From the NCBI GenBank assembly GCA_037447655.1, contig JBBHKE010002397.1, positions 548,071-612,070 on the forward strand: a DNA stretch of 64,000 bases, given 5' to 3'. Positions 20,219 to 33,182 of this stretch are shown here, one piece after another. A model generated the notes under the pieces. The model saw only the letters and a list, made by a program, of their open reading frames with translations, was not told where the DNA came from and made no database searches. A program made the position numbers and the translations under genes. Source of the DNA: Zygnema cylindricum. Lineage: Eukaryota; Streptophyta; Zygnematophyceae; Zygnematales; Zygnemataceae. Numbering within the stretch: position 1 is the stretch's first letter; every line of letters starts with the position of its first letter.

Positions 20219-23200
20219 CTTAAAGCAGGTGTCAGTTCTACTGAGGTGAGATATTTTACTTGTATGCATGAATTTGTAGTGTATGTTTCCCCGAGCATTT
20301 TACAGTAGTTTGATGTAGGTTTTCCCTGCTCGTCAAAGAGAGAGTAAAGAAATTATTTGGAATTCCAGAAATTGCGATGAATTTCCTTCTATTCTTTCAG
20401 TTTATTACTGAAAGGCATGCTACACTGGACCAATGTATGTAAACTCAGAGATTTTTTAGTATCTGCTTTATCTGGACTGTGGGGGAAAGTCATTGTTGCA
20501 GTTATAAACTTATCTCACGGATAATTATGTTCTAGTAAAATTTTGGCAGTAATAGAAGTTGATTTTTTGAAGTATGTCTTACATACAAGAATAGTATACA
20601 CGATGATGCTATTTTGTTGTTACGACATTTTTCAGACCTATGAACTTAATTCTCGAAATGTAGAAATTTTTTCCAAGGAATGGCGTCCTCGTTCTGGCAA
20701 AATAAAAGGCGTCATCTTTTACTGCCATGGATATGGTGATTCTTGCAGCTTCTTGTTTGATGGTGAGACGACATCTTGCCTAACCAAATATTTTAACTTC
20801 ATGGCTGTCCTTTTCTTAAAACAAACCTGCTGAAAGGAAACTTCAATATGATTTTTCCACAGAAATTGTTCTGTTTTGTCTTTTTCTGCCAAAATCCATT
20901 TTTTTACAACTTTTCTTCTGAAGGGTAATGCACCGCGTCCATTTTTACCAATATTTGACACGTAGACTGGTTTTAGAAGCAGCAGAGAAAAGAATATTGC
21001 ATTTTTTTTTGAAATAATACTGGAAAGTGTATTTGGAAGAATACTTGGAAGAAAGTTTGGAAGAATATTTGATGCACAGACAGTGATGATGGGCAATGAA
21101 AAGAAAAAATGTTGAAACATTTCTGAAAGCTATTCCAAAGGTTTTGAAGATATTCTATACGCAGACTTAGTGCTGGAAGAAAAGAGAGGAACATTTGTTG
21201 TAGCGAGTGTCAATTTTGAAACAGTTTTCAATGGTAAATTGGAAGAATATATGGAATGTTGAAAAAAATTTGAAACAGTTTTAATTGGAGGAATCTGTGG
21301 AATGTTGGAAGAATATTTGGAAGAATAAACAACTCAAGGACTGTGTTTTTGGCAGATGTTGCTATCAGCCTGGCACAAGCTGGATACGCAGTTTTTGGAA
21401 TGGATTATGAAGGGCATGGTCGGTCACAAGGCCTCCATGTGTACATTCCCAACTTCAGTATAATTGTTAACGATGTTATAGAATTTTGTGACAAGGTAAA
21501 AGGTATGATTTAAATTTCCAGAATGACCTCCACTTTACTGTATGCTGTGATACGATTGACTCGTATTACGCAAATGAACATCTACAAGAAAGGTGTATAG
21601 AACCAGCTGGTATTTCTTTCACAAAGAAAATCGTATAGACAAAAGTCCAGACATTTCCAAAATTCTGGAGTATTTCCCTGGTCTGTGTATTGACCTTGAC
21701 TGTTTGTGTCATGAAATCCTTAGGAAAGGACGAGCTCAAAGGCCTTCCTTCTTTTTTGTATGGGGAATCCATGGGAGGAGCTGTGGCTTTAAAAGTACAT
21801 TTCCAACAGCCATCCGCTTGGACTGGCATTGTTCTTGTTGCTCCAATGTGTAAAGTAAGATCACAACATTATATTTTATTTGTAGTTGTTTTTGCTTAAA
21901 GTTCGTCATCTTTTGTTATCATAGCCCCATGAGGTCAATTCAAGAAAAGGAAAAAGAAAATTGGAGATAATCTTGGGCCGTTGTGTTTCATAATTGTGGT
22001 CAGCGGATCTTAACAATTAGGTGCGCATCCTGGATTTTGCCTCCTAATTTGCTGTTGGAACTTTCCTAGCCTTAGCTATTCTTTTTGTTTTTTTTAAGAT
22101 ATCTTTTGTAGTGAAGTTCATCGAACATTCTTTAGTTCTCATTAATGTTTTTTTTGTGCAGATAGCAGATGATATGCTGCCACCTGCGCCTGTTACATTT
22201 CTGCTAAAAGGTTTGGTTTTTATATTGCCAAAACTCCAAATAGTCCCTACTGGAGACATTCTTGATATTGGATTTCGAGTGCCTGAGAAGAAGGAAATAG
22301 TGAGTTTTCCCAGCCGTTGTTCTTATCCTGTTTATCTCATCTTATTCTTTATTTTTATTTCATTAATCTTGATCTTTAGTTTGTTTCCTAATCTCGATAC
22401 TTTTTCTTTTCGTAATTTTGTTTGAGACTTGTCAAACAAGATTAGGAAATTTTTCAGCATCTCATGTCATGTAAGTGTTGTCGTAGTTTTATGGGCATGT
22501 TGAACGTTTGTTAATCAGTTACATTTTTTAGTTTGTCTAGATTTTAGAGGCCAACATGTTTTGGCTCCATTATGAATATGAAGTGTGTTCGTTTTTTTTT
22601 TTTTTTGTGGAAATCTCATTTTGCCTTGTTGGTAATCGGCAGCATTTTACCGTTTGCGTCATGAACAGTGTTAATTTCCATATATAAATGTTCATATATA
22701 TATATGGCATTCTTCTTCAACAGAGCTCCAGTGTAAGCTCCACTAATATATTGTTCGTCCACATTATTTTTTTGCATTCGATCGTGTGGAAACAGAGATG
22801 GTTTGTGGATTTTACTTTTTTCTGTCAAAAGAAAACTTAAACACTTCAGATCCGGTAAATTTGGTTTTGTATATTCCCCTCGTTCCCCTCTTTTTCTGTT
22901 GATCATGTGAAGCAGTTACTAAATGTTCTCCTTGTCAAAGAATGATCTCACCTTTTTCTTCTCTTTTTTGGGGAAATTTGGGATCCTTTTGTTGTAGGCA
23001 CGGAAAAATCCAGTCTCTACCTTGCACCCCCCCCGTCTGGCTACAGGAATCCAGCTTCTGAATGTGACTCAAGAATTGGAAAGAGAAATGGAGAAGGTCA
23101 CCTCAACTTTTACCTCTGTTCTCTGACCGATTTATTTTTTCTTTAACTTCATTTTTACCTTTGTGCTAATCCCACCTATTCTGTTATTTTTATTATTATT

Positions 23201-23981
23201 ATTGGATGTATACTGTGGATTTTTGGGAATCTAGTTTGCCAGATAACTCTTAGTGTTGCTTATTGAGGGAATCCATGGGCAATTAATTAATCGCAGTGGC
23301 AACGTATCAAATTATTGATATCAAATTATGGAGTGGGGAAAAAATCTATGATTATTAATTTCACCCATAAATTCGGATATGCCATTATTGTTGGTAACTG
23401 ACTGGTCTGACTGGATGTAATTTTTAACTGCGAGTACTCGTTGGCATCAGCTTGATAGTAAAACTCACAGTTTTGCGCGTTTCTTTCAAATTACAATTTT
23501 TTATTTTTTAACTATAGCAGGATGATAAGGTCAAATTAAATGTGTCATTGGCAAAGCGGCTGATCAGCCCGATGCATCTTTTGCGACCTCAAGGAAACCT
23601 ATTTTCACGTATCTAGAAAATCCCCCTCCATAAGTGGCACTAGTAAAACTAGAGTTTTCTCCCCTTTGTACCCAGATGGGTTTTCCGGTTACGAGTTTTG
23701 CAAGAGAGAATTCCGTTTTTGGCTCGTATGAAAAATATGGTTCTTGTGTGTTACTTTTTTTTTTGCAGGTTACTGTGCCTCTTTTGATTCTCCATGGTGC
23801 TCAAGACAAAGTAACAAGTCCCGAAATTAGTAAAGAGCTTCACGAAAGATCAAGTGGTCCGAGTACTTTGAAACTTTATCCCGACAGTTATCATTCTTTG
23901 ATATCCGGCGAGCCGGACGAGGTTGTGAAAGAAATTTTAAACGATATTTTGACTTGGCTCGACTCACTGATTCAGGGATGA
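20219..23981 (+). CDS. monoglyceride lipase / caffeoylshikimate esterase-like alpha/beta hydrolase (5' end missing)
   Basis: Exons at 20219-20245 (27-nt microexon, LKAGVSSTE), 20636-20762, 21356-21502, 21724-21854, 22162-22299, 22998-23096 and 23769-23981 keep frame through every junction and give 293 aa. Core motifs are in the family order: ELNSRNVEIFSKEWRP, the oxyanion loop CHGYGD, the strand AVFGMDYEGHGRSQG, the nucleophile elbow GESMGG (Ser codon 21768-21770), the acid in HGAQDKVTS (Asp 23805-23807) and the base in DSYHSL (His 23892-23894). The family hydrolyses monoacylglycerols or caffeoyl-shikimate in the cytosol. Sequence alone does not separate the two activities. Plant members are about 310-350 aa, so 20-50 N-terminal residues lie in an exon I could not place. 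The exon 6 donor (AAG|GTCACC) is weak. Confidence 0.88.
21010..21330. repeat. TTGGAAGAATA repeat in hydrolase intron
   Basis: At least eight scattered or tandem copies of GGAAGAATATTTGG-like units lie in the intron before the exon at 21,356. They are A/G-rich on the + strand, with no coding role. Confidence 0.7.
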
Positions 23982-26700
23982 AATTTCGTTAACGATATCG
24001 GTGTTTTTAGTTAGACTATGGTTAGTTGAATCTCAGGTGCCCATATCGATCCACCATCCTTTTTTGTTGTTGTTGTTGCTGTTAAAGTTTTTTAGCGTTC
24101 AAGTCTCCCATTTGTTGAATTGCCTGAAAAGTGTTGTACGAATCAAGTGAAGCACAGATGGTTTTTTTTTTTTTGTCTTTTTTTTTCATTAAAAGTACCT
24201 GTAGAGACAAAATTTGAGAGAGGCTGTACAATCACAAGATGTGAAATCAACTCTACCAATGAGCTTGGTGATTAAGGAAAAAAATGCCTTTTAAAAAGAT
24301 GAATTTGATACTCTCTCTGAGAAATATTTCATTTTTATGGCGTCGGTCTTTAGGGCCTTAAAGATTCCCCAAAAATGACAAAATTATGTGTGTATATACA
24401 ATTGTCCATGCAATCATCAGTATGATGTGGTAATAACATTGAAGAAATTTGTCCTAATGTTGAGGATAAATTGTACGGTTTTAGGGCAATCCATACGTAA
24501 ATTGTACAAATTGTACATTTACCCTCAAAATGAGAGTAAAAGTTCGGAAGTGGCTATCATGTGATTTATTGTCCTATGTTTGTGATCTTTAAAGTTTTTT
24601 GTTTCATGTACGTGGAACGAAAGTTTTCATGGAAGCTGTAACTGTGTTGCTCAAATTTCGGTTTTAGCCTTAAATTCTTATGAATAATATCATACATGGG
24701 AAGGGAAGCTCATTGCAACTTTTTGTCCCATCATGTGTATTGCATTTACCAGGGAAATTTGGAAAATTTCCTGTTGTATATGAAATAATAGTCGGTAAAA
24801 TAACAAAAGAGAAAAAAACAGAGCAATAATACCTTATGTTTTGCGAATCAAATTGTCATGTGGCATTGGCTGTACTATCATTCTCAAAGCTTTTAACAGA
24901 TCCTATAGGTGACTGTATTTGTTATTCATTTCTGGTTTTTTAGTCAACGGCGCTCCTAGAACATTATGGGAGAAAGGTAGGACAAAATACTTATGTAAAA
25001 CAGCCGTCTGAACACGCTTAATTGAAAAAAACGCAACTACCTATCTGAGTACATGAATGGAATTTACTCCAAATGAAATTGATACTAGTTAGGCATTTGA
25101 TGAGATCATCTCTTGTTTTTTCACTTTACATTCAGCTTTCAACTGTATGTCACCAACAATGTTTTCTCACCATGGGTGCTTTATCTAGAGTTATTAAAAT
25201 GTAACGTAAGTATATCGTGTATCATTATTAGCCTCAATGTATCTTTTGCTACCAAAATTAACTCTTCTTGGGCATATGTCAATGGTAAGGCTCCTCCTAC
25301 CTTTTCATGGGAATAGTGATTTGTCAGTTTCAGCATTGCTACTTTCTTTTCTTCCCATGGACTCAGATGGTCTACCATCGCGCTTTTTAATAAAGTCAGC
25401 CGGGTTTTTTTAATAGGAATTGCCCAATTAACAATCCCACAAGTATTCACAGAGAGTAATTCTTCATTAAGAAAGCACGATGGTAAACCATTTGAGAACA
25501 TGGGAACAAAAAATTGAAAGGCAAAAACGAAACTGAAAAATAACACGCGTGGAAGCAAACTAAAAGGAAAAACAGTGCAAAAGAAATTAACACACAAACA
25601 ATGGCAACCCAACGAAAGATATCAAAAAGACCAACAAGCTCAAAACGAACAACAAAATAGCGCTCCAAAAACAAAAAACTAACTAAACCTTAACATAGCC
25701 ATATAGCTACAAGAGCAACCCCCCAAAGCGTGGGAGAACAAGCTAAGGGAGTTTTGGAACACATCGACGATCTGTAACAACAATAGGACATTGAAGGTTG
25801 CACTTGTAATGAAGTTACAGGTAAAAAGCAAAAAGTAAGAACAAAATGTAAGAAGGAAGGACAGAAGCGAGAGAGCTCGTTGGGTACTTCCTCTCGCAAG
25901 AACTTTGACCACAAATACGGAGAAACTCATCAAAAACATCTCCCGAAAAACCATATATCTCGACTGTCATCGAAATAAAGTCATCCGTAATATCGTTGTG
26001 TGCGTAACCACAACAACCTAACTAGCGACGACTATAAGCGAGGCAGGGTTCGCCAAAAAAATGTCACCAAAAACACGACGGAACAATATCAATCCGCCTC
26101 AAAAGGAATAATATGTGAAACCTTACGACGAACATAATGCCGTTCCTTGGAAGCAATATTCACAATGGTGTCATGAACAATGTCGTGTGCCTGAAACAAC
26201 TATCCACCATGGGAACACCTTTGTAATTAGACACCGTTGGGCTGAAATACACAATCACACAAGTATACTGGAGAGGCTAGTAAAGGTGAATGAGGGAGGC
26301 CAAGCCTAGACCTAAGAGCGGTGGTGAATCGAGCAAGCGTGAATCGTTGAGTGGAAAGAATAGGTGAAAGCAATAGACAAGCTCCTAACCGAAGTCTCAC
26401 TAGGAGAGAAAACGGGTACGTGAAGAATAAGAAGGAAGCGTCTCGAGAAGCTCGTATCGAATGGTGGCGCCAATCTCATGAGAAATTAATTTGTGGACAT
26501 GGTAGAAGGCGACGCATTATATCTGAAAGTTCGAGATGACCTTTCATCTGAACAGTTCTACTGGTACAACATTTATGCGCAAAGCAGAATCAAGATCGGA
26601 CGGTCACGATCGTCACCGCAAAATAAGGAGGTGAGGAAGGCTGACTGTGACCTTTGAAGGTACAGTATCGTATTGCACGGTACTGTACGGTCCGGCACTA
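23982..26700. other. intergenic stretch, no gene recognised
   Basis: It begins with the 3' UTR region of the hydrolase. It contains several short open frames on both strands, the longest of 143 codons (25,181-25,612, -), none of which resembles a known family. A 27-bp imperfect inverted repeat lies at 25,369-25,493. Confidence 0.4.
25369..25493. repeat. imperfect inverted repeat with about 70-nt loop
   Basis: The segment around 25,369-25,396 (GGTCTACCATCGCGCTTT) is matched inverted at about 25,465-25,492 (AAAGCACGATGGTAAACC). The purpose is unknown. Confidence 0.55.
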
Positions 26701-26920
26701 CAGTACACCGTGAATCCCTATTAGTATTAATGTTTTTTTCGTCCCTTAAAACACATTTTCTCCGAACACACATGTCCGATTATAAATCTGACGGTTGCGA
26801 TTGAAATTAAAGATTCTCAGCTTCCGATCGGCGGTCTCAAATTGAAAATCGGACAGGTGTATTCGGAGAAAAGATGTTTTGAGTGGCGAAAAAATTATTA
26901 ACCCTAATAGCGATTCAAGG

Positions 26921-27867
26921 CATAGTTCAAAAGTAGGCGTTTTTTGGTAGGCCTTTTGTAGGCCGCCTTTAGTGTAAGTTGTGTTCCGGGCTTTCCATGT
27001 GATCTTCTTAGATCACTACTTTCATCAGCGACCGTCCGATCGTCCGAATCTGACGATAGTCCTATCGTAAGTTGTGTTATGGGCTTTGCATGTGATCTTC
27101 TTAGATCGTTACTTTCATCAACGACCGTCAGATCGTCCGAATCTGACGGTTTAAATAAAAAGTCGCTCAAAACTCACAGAAAAAGATTTTTTTGTTCGAT
27201 TTTTTTTTCAAATTTAGACATGACGTTTAATTCTCTATCGATCCATGTGCAACTCAACCCTGTTACTATTTTATTTCATTTTGGGGCCAATACAATATGG
27301 GCATAGTTGTTCAAATCGCGCGATTTTTTCCTTTTTTCCGGTTAAAACGTATAATTCGTGACTTTTGAATAAATCGGAAAAAAACGCGATGTACTTTCTG
27401 TCCAGTAAACTGAACGGCTAATTCACGGAAACAGTACGGTATTTTACGATAGATGTACGGTTTTGTACGGTAAATGTACGAAATCTGACGAAAAGATACG
27501 TTGCACTTCGTAGTACTTTCTGTCCGGTAAATTGAACAGAAATTTTACGGAAATGTACGGAATTGTACCAAAAATGTACGGACTATTAATAAAAGATACG
27601 GAAAATGTACGAAAATGGTACAAACTGCGGTATATGTGAAATTTATTTTTGTTTACATGTACGGAATAGTACGGACGAAAATTCTTTAACGATTTTTACG
27701 ATTTTTTCAAAAGGTTCAATGCGTTTGTTACGTATAATTCGTCGCGATTAAATCGTTCGCACTAAACGCCGTGAACAACTATGAATATGGTTCTTAAGGC
27801 CATATTGTATGTTTTGCATACAATAGGCATATTGTATGGGCATACGGTCACCTACTTTTGAACTATG
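26921..27867. mobile_element. hAT-type MITE family A, copy 2 (itself interrupted)
   Basis: TIRs CATAGTTCAAAAGTAGG / CCTACTTTTGAACTATG with the perfect 8-bp target duplication ATTCAAGG (26,913-26,920 and 27,868-27,875). It is the reverse orientation of the copy at 8,338-8,642, sharing its ATACAATATGCCTATTGTAT palindromes. It contains a further inserted element at 27,302-27,783 and an internal repeat of the GATCTTCTTAGATC phrase (about 27,000 and 27,090). Confidence 0.9.
27302..27783. mobile_element. hAT-type MITE CATAGTTGTTCA, third nesting level
   Basis: TIRs CATAGTTGTTCAAATCGCG (left) and CATAGTTGTTCACGGCGTT (right, reverse complemented) with AATATGGG / AATATGGT octamers on the two sides (7 of 8). 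The 482-bp interior is packed with TGTACGG/TTTACGG phrases and has no open frame. Confidence 0.8.
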
Positions 27868-29159
27868 ATTCAAGGTGTATAGTGCACTGGACTAGTGGAC
27901 TGTATCAACCAACCGTGAGCTACAAGTCATGAGGCCACGTGTATGTCTTCAATTTCTCGTATATCCTGCATTTTCGCCATCTGTACCCTGTCTAGCCACG
28001 TGGCTATCTTTTTGAAGGATGTGGCAATGGTACGCTTGCCACATCCGTCTCAATTCCTACACCGTACGCTATCCGTATTTCTCAATTAATTTTTTGTTTT
28101 CCCGTTTCTGCCAGTGTAAAAATTCCTTTGACAATCCCGTTCCACAGAACGGGCAGGATTCTTGGAACGTCGTACTTTCTACTTGATTTTGTATCCTTCG
28201 TGGCACAATATTATCGGTTGAGGTACATCCGTACAAGTGTGTAGCTCTCCGTAACCGAAACTCATGCAATCTTTCGTACTTCATACAGCTCATATCTTGA
28301 TTACGAGATTTTCTAACGGAAGGAATCCTGTCAACATGTGAAGCATCACTGTTACGTCATTTTAGTAAAATACTGTAGCAATATTTTATATTTCCGTACT
28401 ACATCACTTTCCTCGTCACTCCTTGTCACATCCGAACACTCTTAATACATCCACCATGGCAGTTCACGTCCTTTCTCTCACTTCCTGTGTCCTTCAACCC
28501 TAAAAACATTAAAAAAAAATAACATTAAAAAATAAAATTCACAAAAACAGTACATTGGTCAGCCATGGCGCCATGTCCTTCCCTTCCTCTCTTAATAACA
28601 GTTCCTTTTTGTGCTTTTGTCTTTTTCCTGCTCCATGGAGGACTATCCGCCATGGCAGCTAGCGTCCAATCAGAGCCGGTTGCGGGGATATTTTCTCGAA
28701 TATCGGCCGATTTTCAAGAAAGTATCGGCGGGAGCGTTGGCGCGTTCAAAAGCTTACTAAGATTGCGCAGTTCGCCGAATCGGCTTTTTGTGTTCGGCGA
28801 TTCGTACGTCGACAACGGTAACCGTAACAGAACGTCCGGTTCCGTATGCTGGAACCATCCGTACGGCGTGACGTGGCCGGGCCGTCCTTCCGGCCGCTGC
28901 AGCAACGGGAAGGTGCTCTCGGACTGGCTCGGTACGGAATCCGTACACTCGGATCTTTTTGTACCTTTCTGTTGTACCAGGTCCGTACTGAAATGTACTG
29001 TACTGTACGGTTCGATACTGTACTGCACTGCACTTGTCTGTGCTGTGTATGTACTGTACTGTACGGCGTCGTACGGTTCTGTACGGTATGCTGTTATATG
29101 TACATGGCCGTTGGCTACTGGAGTGAAGGAAATTTTTAATTTTAATATTTACTATTGGC

Positions 29160-31110
29160 TGAGTGATTTGAGTAGCTTGATTGGTTCTCCTATTCTTGTT
29201 ACTATTTGTCATGTGACGCATGTTATTTTGGTTAAATTCGCCTAAATTGGCTAATTGGATAATTTGACAATTTTGAAATTCTATTACTTTGACTTAAGTT
29301 TTGTACTTCAGATAATCAAATTGCACAATTGAGTCATATCATTAATTTGGCTAACTTGGGCACTTTGACCAAATTTGACCAAATTTATTTAACTGATTTT
29401 GGCTGATTCGACTGATTGGAGAATTCCACCTGATTTGATTTAATTATTAGTGTTACCAATGTGACTAATTTGACCAATTTGTCCAATTTGATTATTGACT
29501 AAGTTGAATAACTCGCCTAATTTGACCAATTTGACCAATTTAACCTGTTTGTCTAGTTTGCCAGTTTGATAATTTGACCCCTTTGATTAGTTCGCTTAAA
29601 TTGACGATATTGACTAATTTAATTAATTCGATTAATCTAACTAAGTTGCATAATTTGACTCATTTGACTCTTATGACTAATTTGACCCACTTTTGTTAAT
29701 TTGCTAATTTCATTAAATGGCCTCTTGAGTAAATGTCTCAATGTTGTCAATGGACTAATTTGACCAATTGATCTGGTTTGACCAGCTTGAATAATAATAT
29801 CCCTATTTCATTAATCTGACTTATTCGACTGAATCGATTAATGTTACCGTGTTGACCAAATTGTCCAATTTGAGTAATTTGAGTAATCTGATTAACTTGT
29901 CAGTTTGGTTAATTTGACTACTTTGATTAGTTTGACTAATTGGATTAATTCGCCTAATTGGAGTAAATTGTTTGATTACCAATGTGACTAATTTGGTTAA
30001 TTCGGCCAATTTGAGCAGTTTGATTAATTTCAATGCTTTAATTTTAACTGATTAATTTTCCTAATTTGACTAATTAGCGTGATTTTATTAATATCCCACA
30101 TTGATTTAATTGATCAGTTTGACCAATTTTACCAATGCAATTAATCTGACCAATTTCATTATTTTGACAGTTATCTCTAATTTATTGGATGAAATTTGAC
30201 TGGTTTGACTAATTTGACATTTTTTTGCATTTTTAATTCTTTATCTTATTTGTCCATAGTTATGCTCAATGACTAAATTGTGCAAAAATGTTACAGAATA
30301 TCACATTCTTTAGGTGACAATTTTTCAAAAATTATATGTACGTATAATTTAGTGGCTATTCGTTATTTAAAGCTGCTAATTTTTGGTGCACGACAGTTTC
30401 TGAGGCCATTGTATTCTGTTTTGTTTGAAAATTGCTGTTTCTTTTCTTTCTTTTGTCCTCCTTTTCCCTTTACTTTCTTTTCATTTTTCGAGGGAAACTA
30501 CACCGTGTATCGTTATTAGCGTTTTTTTGGACACGTAAATCAACTTTTCAAAATTGATTTGAGTAGCTTGATTGGTTCTCCTATTCTTGTTACTATTTGT
30601 CAGTGACGCATGTGACTAATTGGACTATTCTGGTTAAATTATCTCCTAAACTGACTAATTGGATACTTTGACAAATTTGATTACTTTGACTTAACTTTTG
30701 TAATTCTGATAATCAAATTGCACAATGTGAGTCATATCATTAATTTGGCTAACTTGGGTACTTTGACCAAATTTGACCAAATTTGACTGATTTTGACTGA
30801 TTTGATTGATTGGAGGATTCCACCTGATTTGATTTAATTATTAGTGTTACCAATGTGACTAATTTGACCAATTTGACTTATTTTTCCAATTTGATTAATT
30901 TGACTAATTGGAATAACTCGCCTACTTTTGTCCAATTTTAACCTGTTTGTGTAGTTTGCCAGTTTGATAATTTGACCCCTTTGATTAATTCGCTTAAATT
31001 GATGATATTGACTAATTTAATTAATTTGATTAATCTGACTAAGTTGCATAATTTGACTCATTTGACTCTTATGACTAGCAAGCCCACCTGGTTAATTTAT
31101 TAATTTGACT
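29160..31110. repeat. degenerate TAATTTGAC array filling GDSL intron 1 (copy 1)
   Basis: Roughly 1.5 kb of imperfect 9-10 bp units (TTTGACTAATTTGACC and variants). A segment starting TTTGAGTAGCTTGATTGG at 29,166 recurs at 30,556 and the following 500 bp are repeated, so the intron has an internal direct duplication. Between them, 30,050-30,548 is non-array DNA that corresponds to 53,100-53,520 in copy 2. Confidence 0.85.
30499..30549. mobile_element. MITE family C, truncated
   Basis: Only the first about 50 bp of the element seen complete at 53,504 remain (TACACCGTGTATCGTTATTA onward). It breaks directly into the second copy of the intron duplication at 30,550, so the duplication event removed the rest of the MITE. 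Confidence 0.7.
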
Positions 31111-31539
31111 GACATGAAAAAATCTTTTTTTTTTTTTATTTTCCAGCTCAAAGTTTGGAAATGCCGCCTCCGATTTCTTTCCGAGAGCTCTCAGAAATCG
31201 ATTCTCATGAAAAAAAACGCCACGTGGCATCCAAAGGAGTAAATTTTGGCGTTATCGGAAGCGGCTTGTTTCGAGATGTCGGTCTAAAACCTTTTCAGGG
31301 GCAGATCAGTTGGCTGGAAAAACTTTTGGAACAAAAAACAGTGGAGGAAAAAGCCTTAAAATCCACACTATTTTTGGTATCCACTTCCAGTAACGATGAC
31401 TTCGATTTTGTTAAGGACAAAACTTCATTTTTCGCACTCCCGAGCTACATTCCAAAGGTAGGGGGCACAAGAAGACAAAATAATAATAATGAAGTGAAAC
31501 GAAATAAATTGCCTAGTAGGTTAGAGAATCAGCATATTT

Positions 31540-31815
31540 CTTTCCTCTCTCTTCCTCTACCCTTTCCCCCTCTTCCCTCTTCCATTCACGAATACCTCCA
31601 CTCCCTCCTCTCTCTCCCTTCATGACTATATCCTCTCCCTCCTCCCTCTCCCTATCACAAGTACACCCTCTCCCCTCCTCTCCCTCTCGCTCTCAAAATT
31701 ACATCCTGTCCCTCCTCTCATCCCTCTCCCCCCTCCCTTTCTCCCTCCCTCTCTCTCCGCCCTCTCCCTCCCTCTCTCTCCACCCTCTCCCTCCCTCTCT
31801 CCCCTCCCTCTCCCT
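31540..31815. repeat. CCCTCT pyrimidine tract in GDSL intron 2 (copy 1)
   Basis: A C/T-only low-complexity run directly before the exon 3 acceptor, matched by 54,340-54,610 in copy 2. Another CT-rich run is at 32,100-32,225 after exon 3. Confidence 0.9.
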
Positions 31816-33182
31816 CTTTTAGGTTGTCGATGGTTTGGGTGAAGGAATCGAGCGATTGGCCGGCCTCGGAGCCGAAACGATACTGATTTCGAATTCGATG
31901 CCTTTCGGCGGTCAAAGAAACCGTTCACGTGACCAATTGTTTTTTCTGGGCAAATATTATTCCCAAAATACACAATTTTTTACTTTCGCGAGCACTAAAA
32001 AAATGGCGTCTGTCTCTTCCCTCGACAACGATCATAATGGCCGATTTCAACAAAAGTTTCGAAGACGTGGGAAAATCGCCGTCGACTTTCGGTAAGTTTT
32101 TTTTTTTGTTTTTTTTTTTTTTTCTCTCTCTTTACCTCTTTCTCTATCGCTCTCTCTCCATTTCTCTCTATCTCTTTATCTGTCCCTCCTTTTATCCCCT
32201 CCTCCCTCCCTCCCTCCTTCCCTCCTATAACGATAGCGGCCATAAAGTAAAAATAAAAGTAATAAAAAAGAACAAGAGAGGACAAAATAGATGAAAGCAC
32301 GAAAGGACAACAAGAGATAAAGATAAGGCTGTTTTGTATTAGTAAAATATAATAAAATATATTTATTGTATAGTTTTGTATTAATTATGCAGTGCGTTTG
32401 TTTTTTATTTGGCTCACACGTTAAGCCGCAATATGCAGAGGGTTGGCGGTTTGGTGTCTGTGGCAGGGACGTGGGGTTGGAGTAAAGAAGAGGCAAGAAG
32501 GAGGAGGAGGGATCAAGGGGTGGGAGGGAGAGAGAGGAGTCAAACTGTACGGTGCAATGTATTTAGTGTTTAAGATTGATATGGATTCTCTCTGTTTGAA
32601 ATCTTCAAAATTTCTCATTTCGAGTTTTCATCATTTTTCTTTCCCACTGCTTTTAAGTCCTAAGAATTGAGTCTACACTAAAAATAGATTGTGCTTATCA
32701 TGAGCGTGAGTAACCTTTCTTTTTGCATCTTTTTTGAAAGTAAAATCTGAATCGAAAACATATAATATTACCTCGATTTTTTAATTTGTTTTCGCGATTC
32801 AGAATTATTCTTTATTGGATCCTTATTCCACATTATATTAACATAAATGAACGGATTTGACGATAATGAGTAACCTCATATATTCTTATGTTTATCTTGC
32901 ATTCACTTTTGCTTCTTCTTTCGCAGTATTTAATAAATGGTTAACTCCTGTTTAAATTTTAAGGTTTATCTTGCTTCCTTTGTTTATTTTCCGCAGGATT
33001 TGAAAAAAGACTTATTCTTACATAATGTTTATTTTGCATTTCGTCCTTGTTTGTTTTTTGAAAGGTTTGATAAAAACTTAATTCTAATTCAATTTTGATA
33101 TTTATTCATTCATATTCATCAATGATTTCCATTCATTTTTGTTTATGCTTGTTTAATTCATTCGTATCTTTTGTTTATTTTT

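Larger units (their letters stand above)
26704..27879. mobile_element. MITE family C, copy 2, split by a nested element
   Basis: The left end TACACCGTGAATCCCTATTA and the internal stem (AATCTGACGGTTGCGATTG) match the other family-C copies. The right TIR runs AATAGCGATTCAAGG, is interrupted at 26,920, and resumes at 27,868 with ATTCAAGGTGTA. Without the insert the element would be about 221 bp. Confidence 0.85.

Noticed and set aside
28714-29221. Minus-strand frames opposite GDSL exon 1 with many Arg/Tyr/Ser
   Set aside because: Shadows of the exon plus GTACTGTACGG repeats in the start of intron 1.
31626-31973. Arg/Glu/Gly-rich minus-strand frames
   Set aside because: Antisense of the CT tract and of GDSL exon 3.
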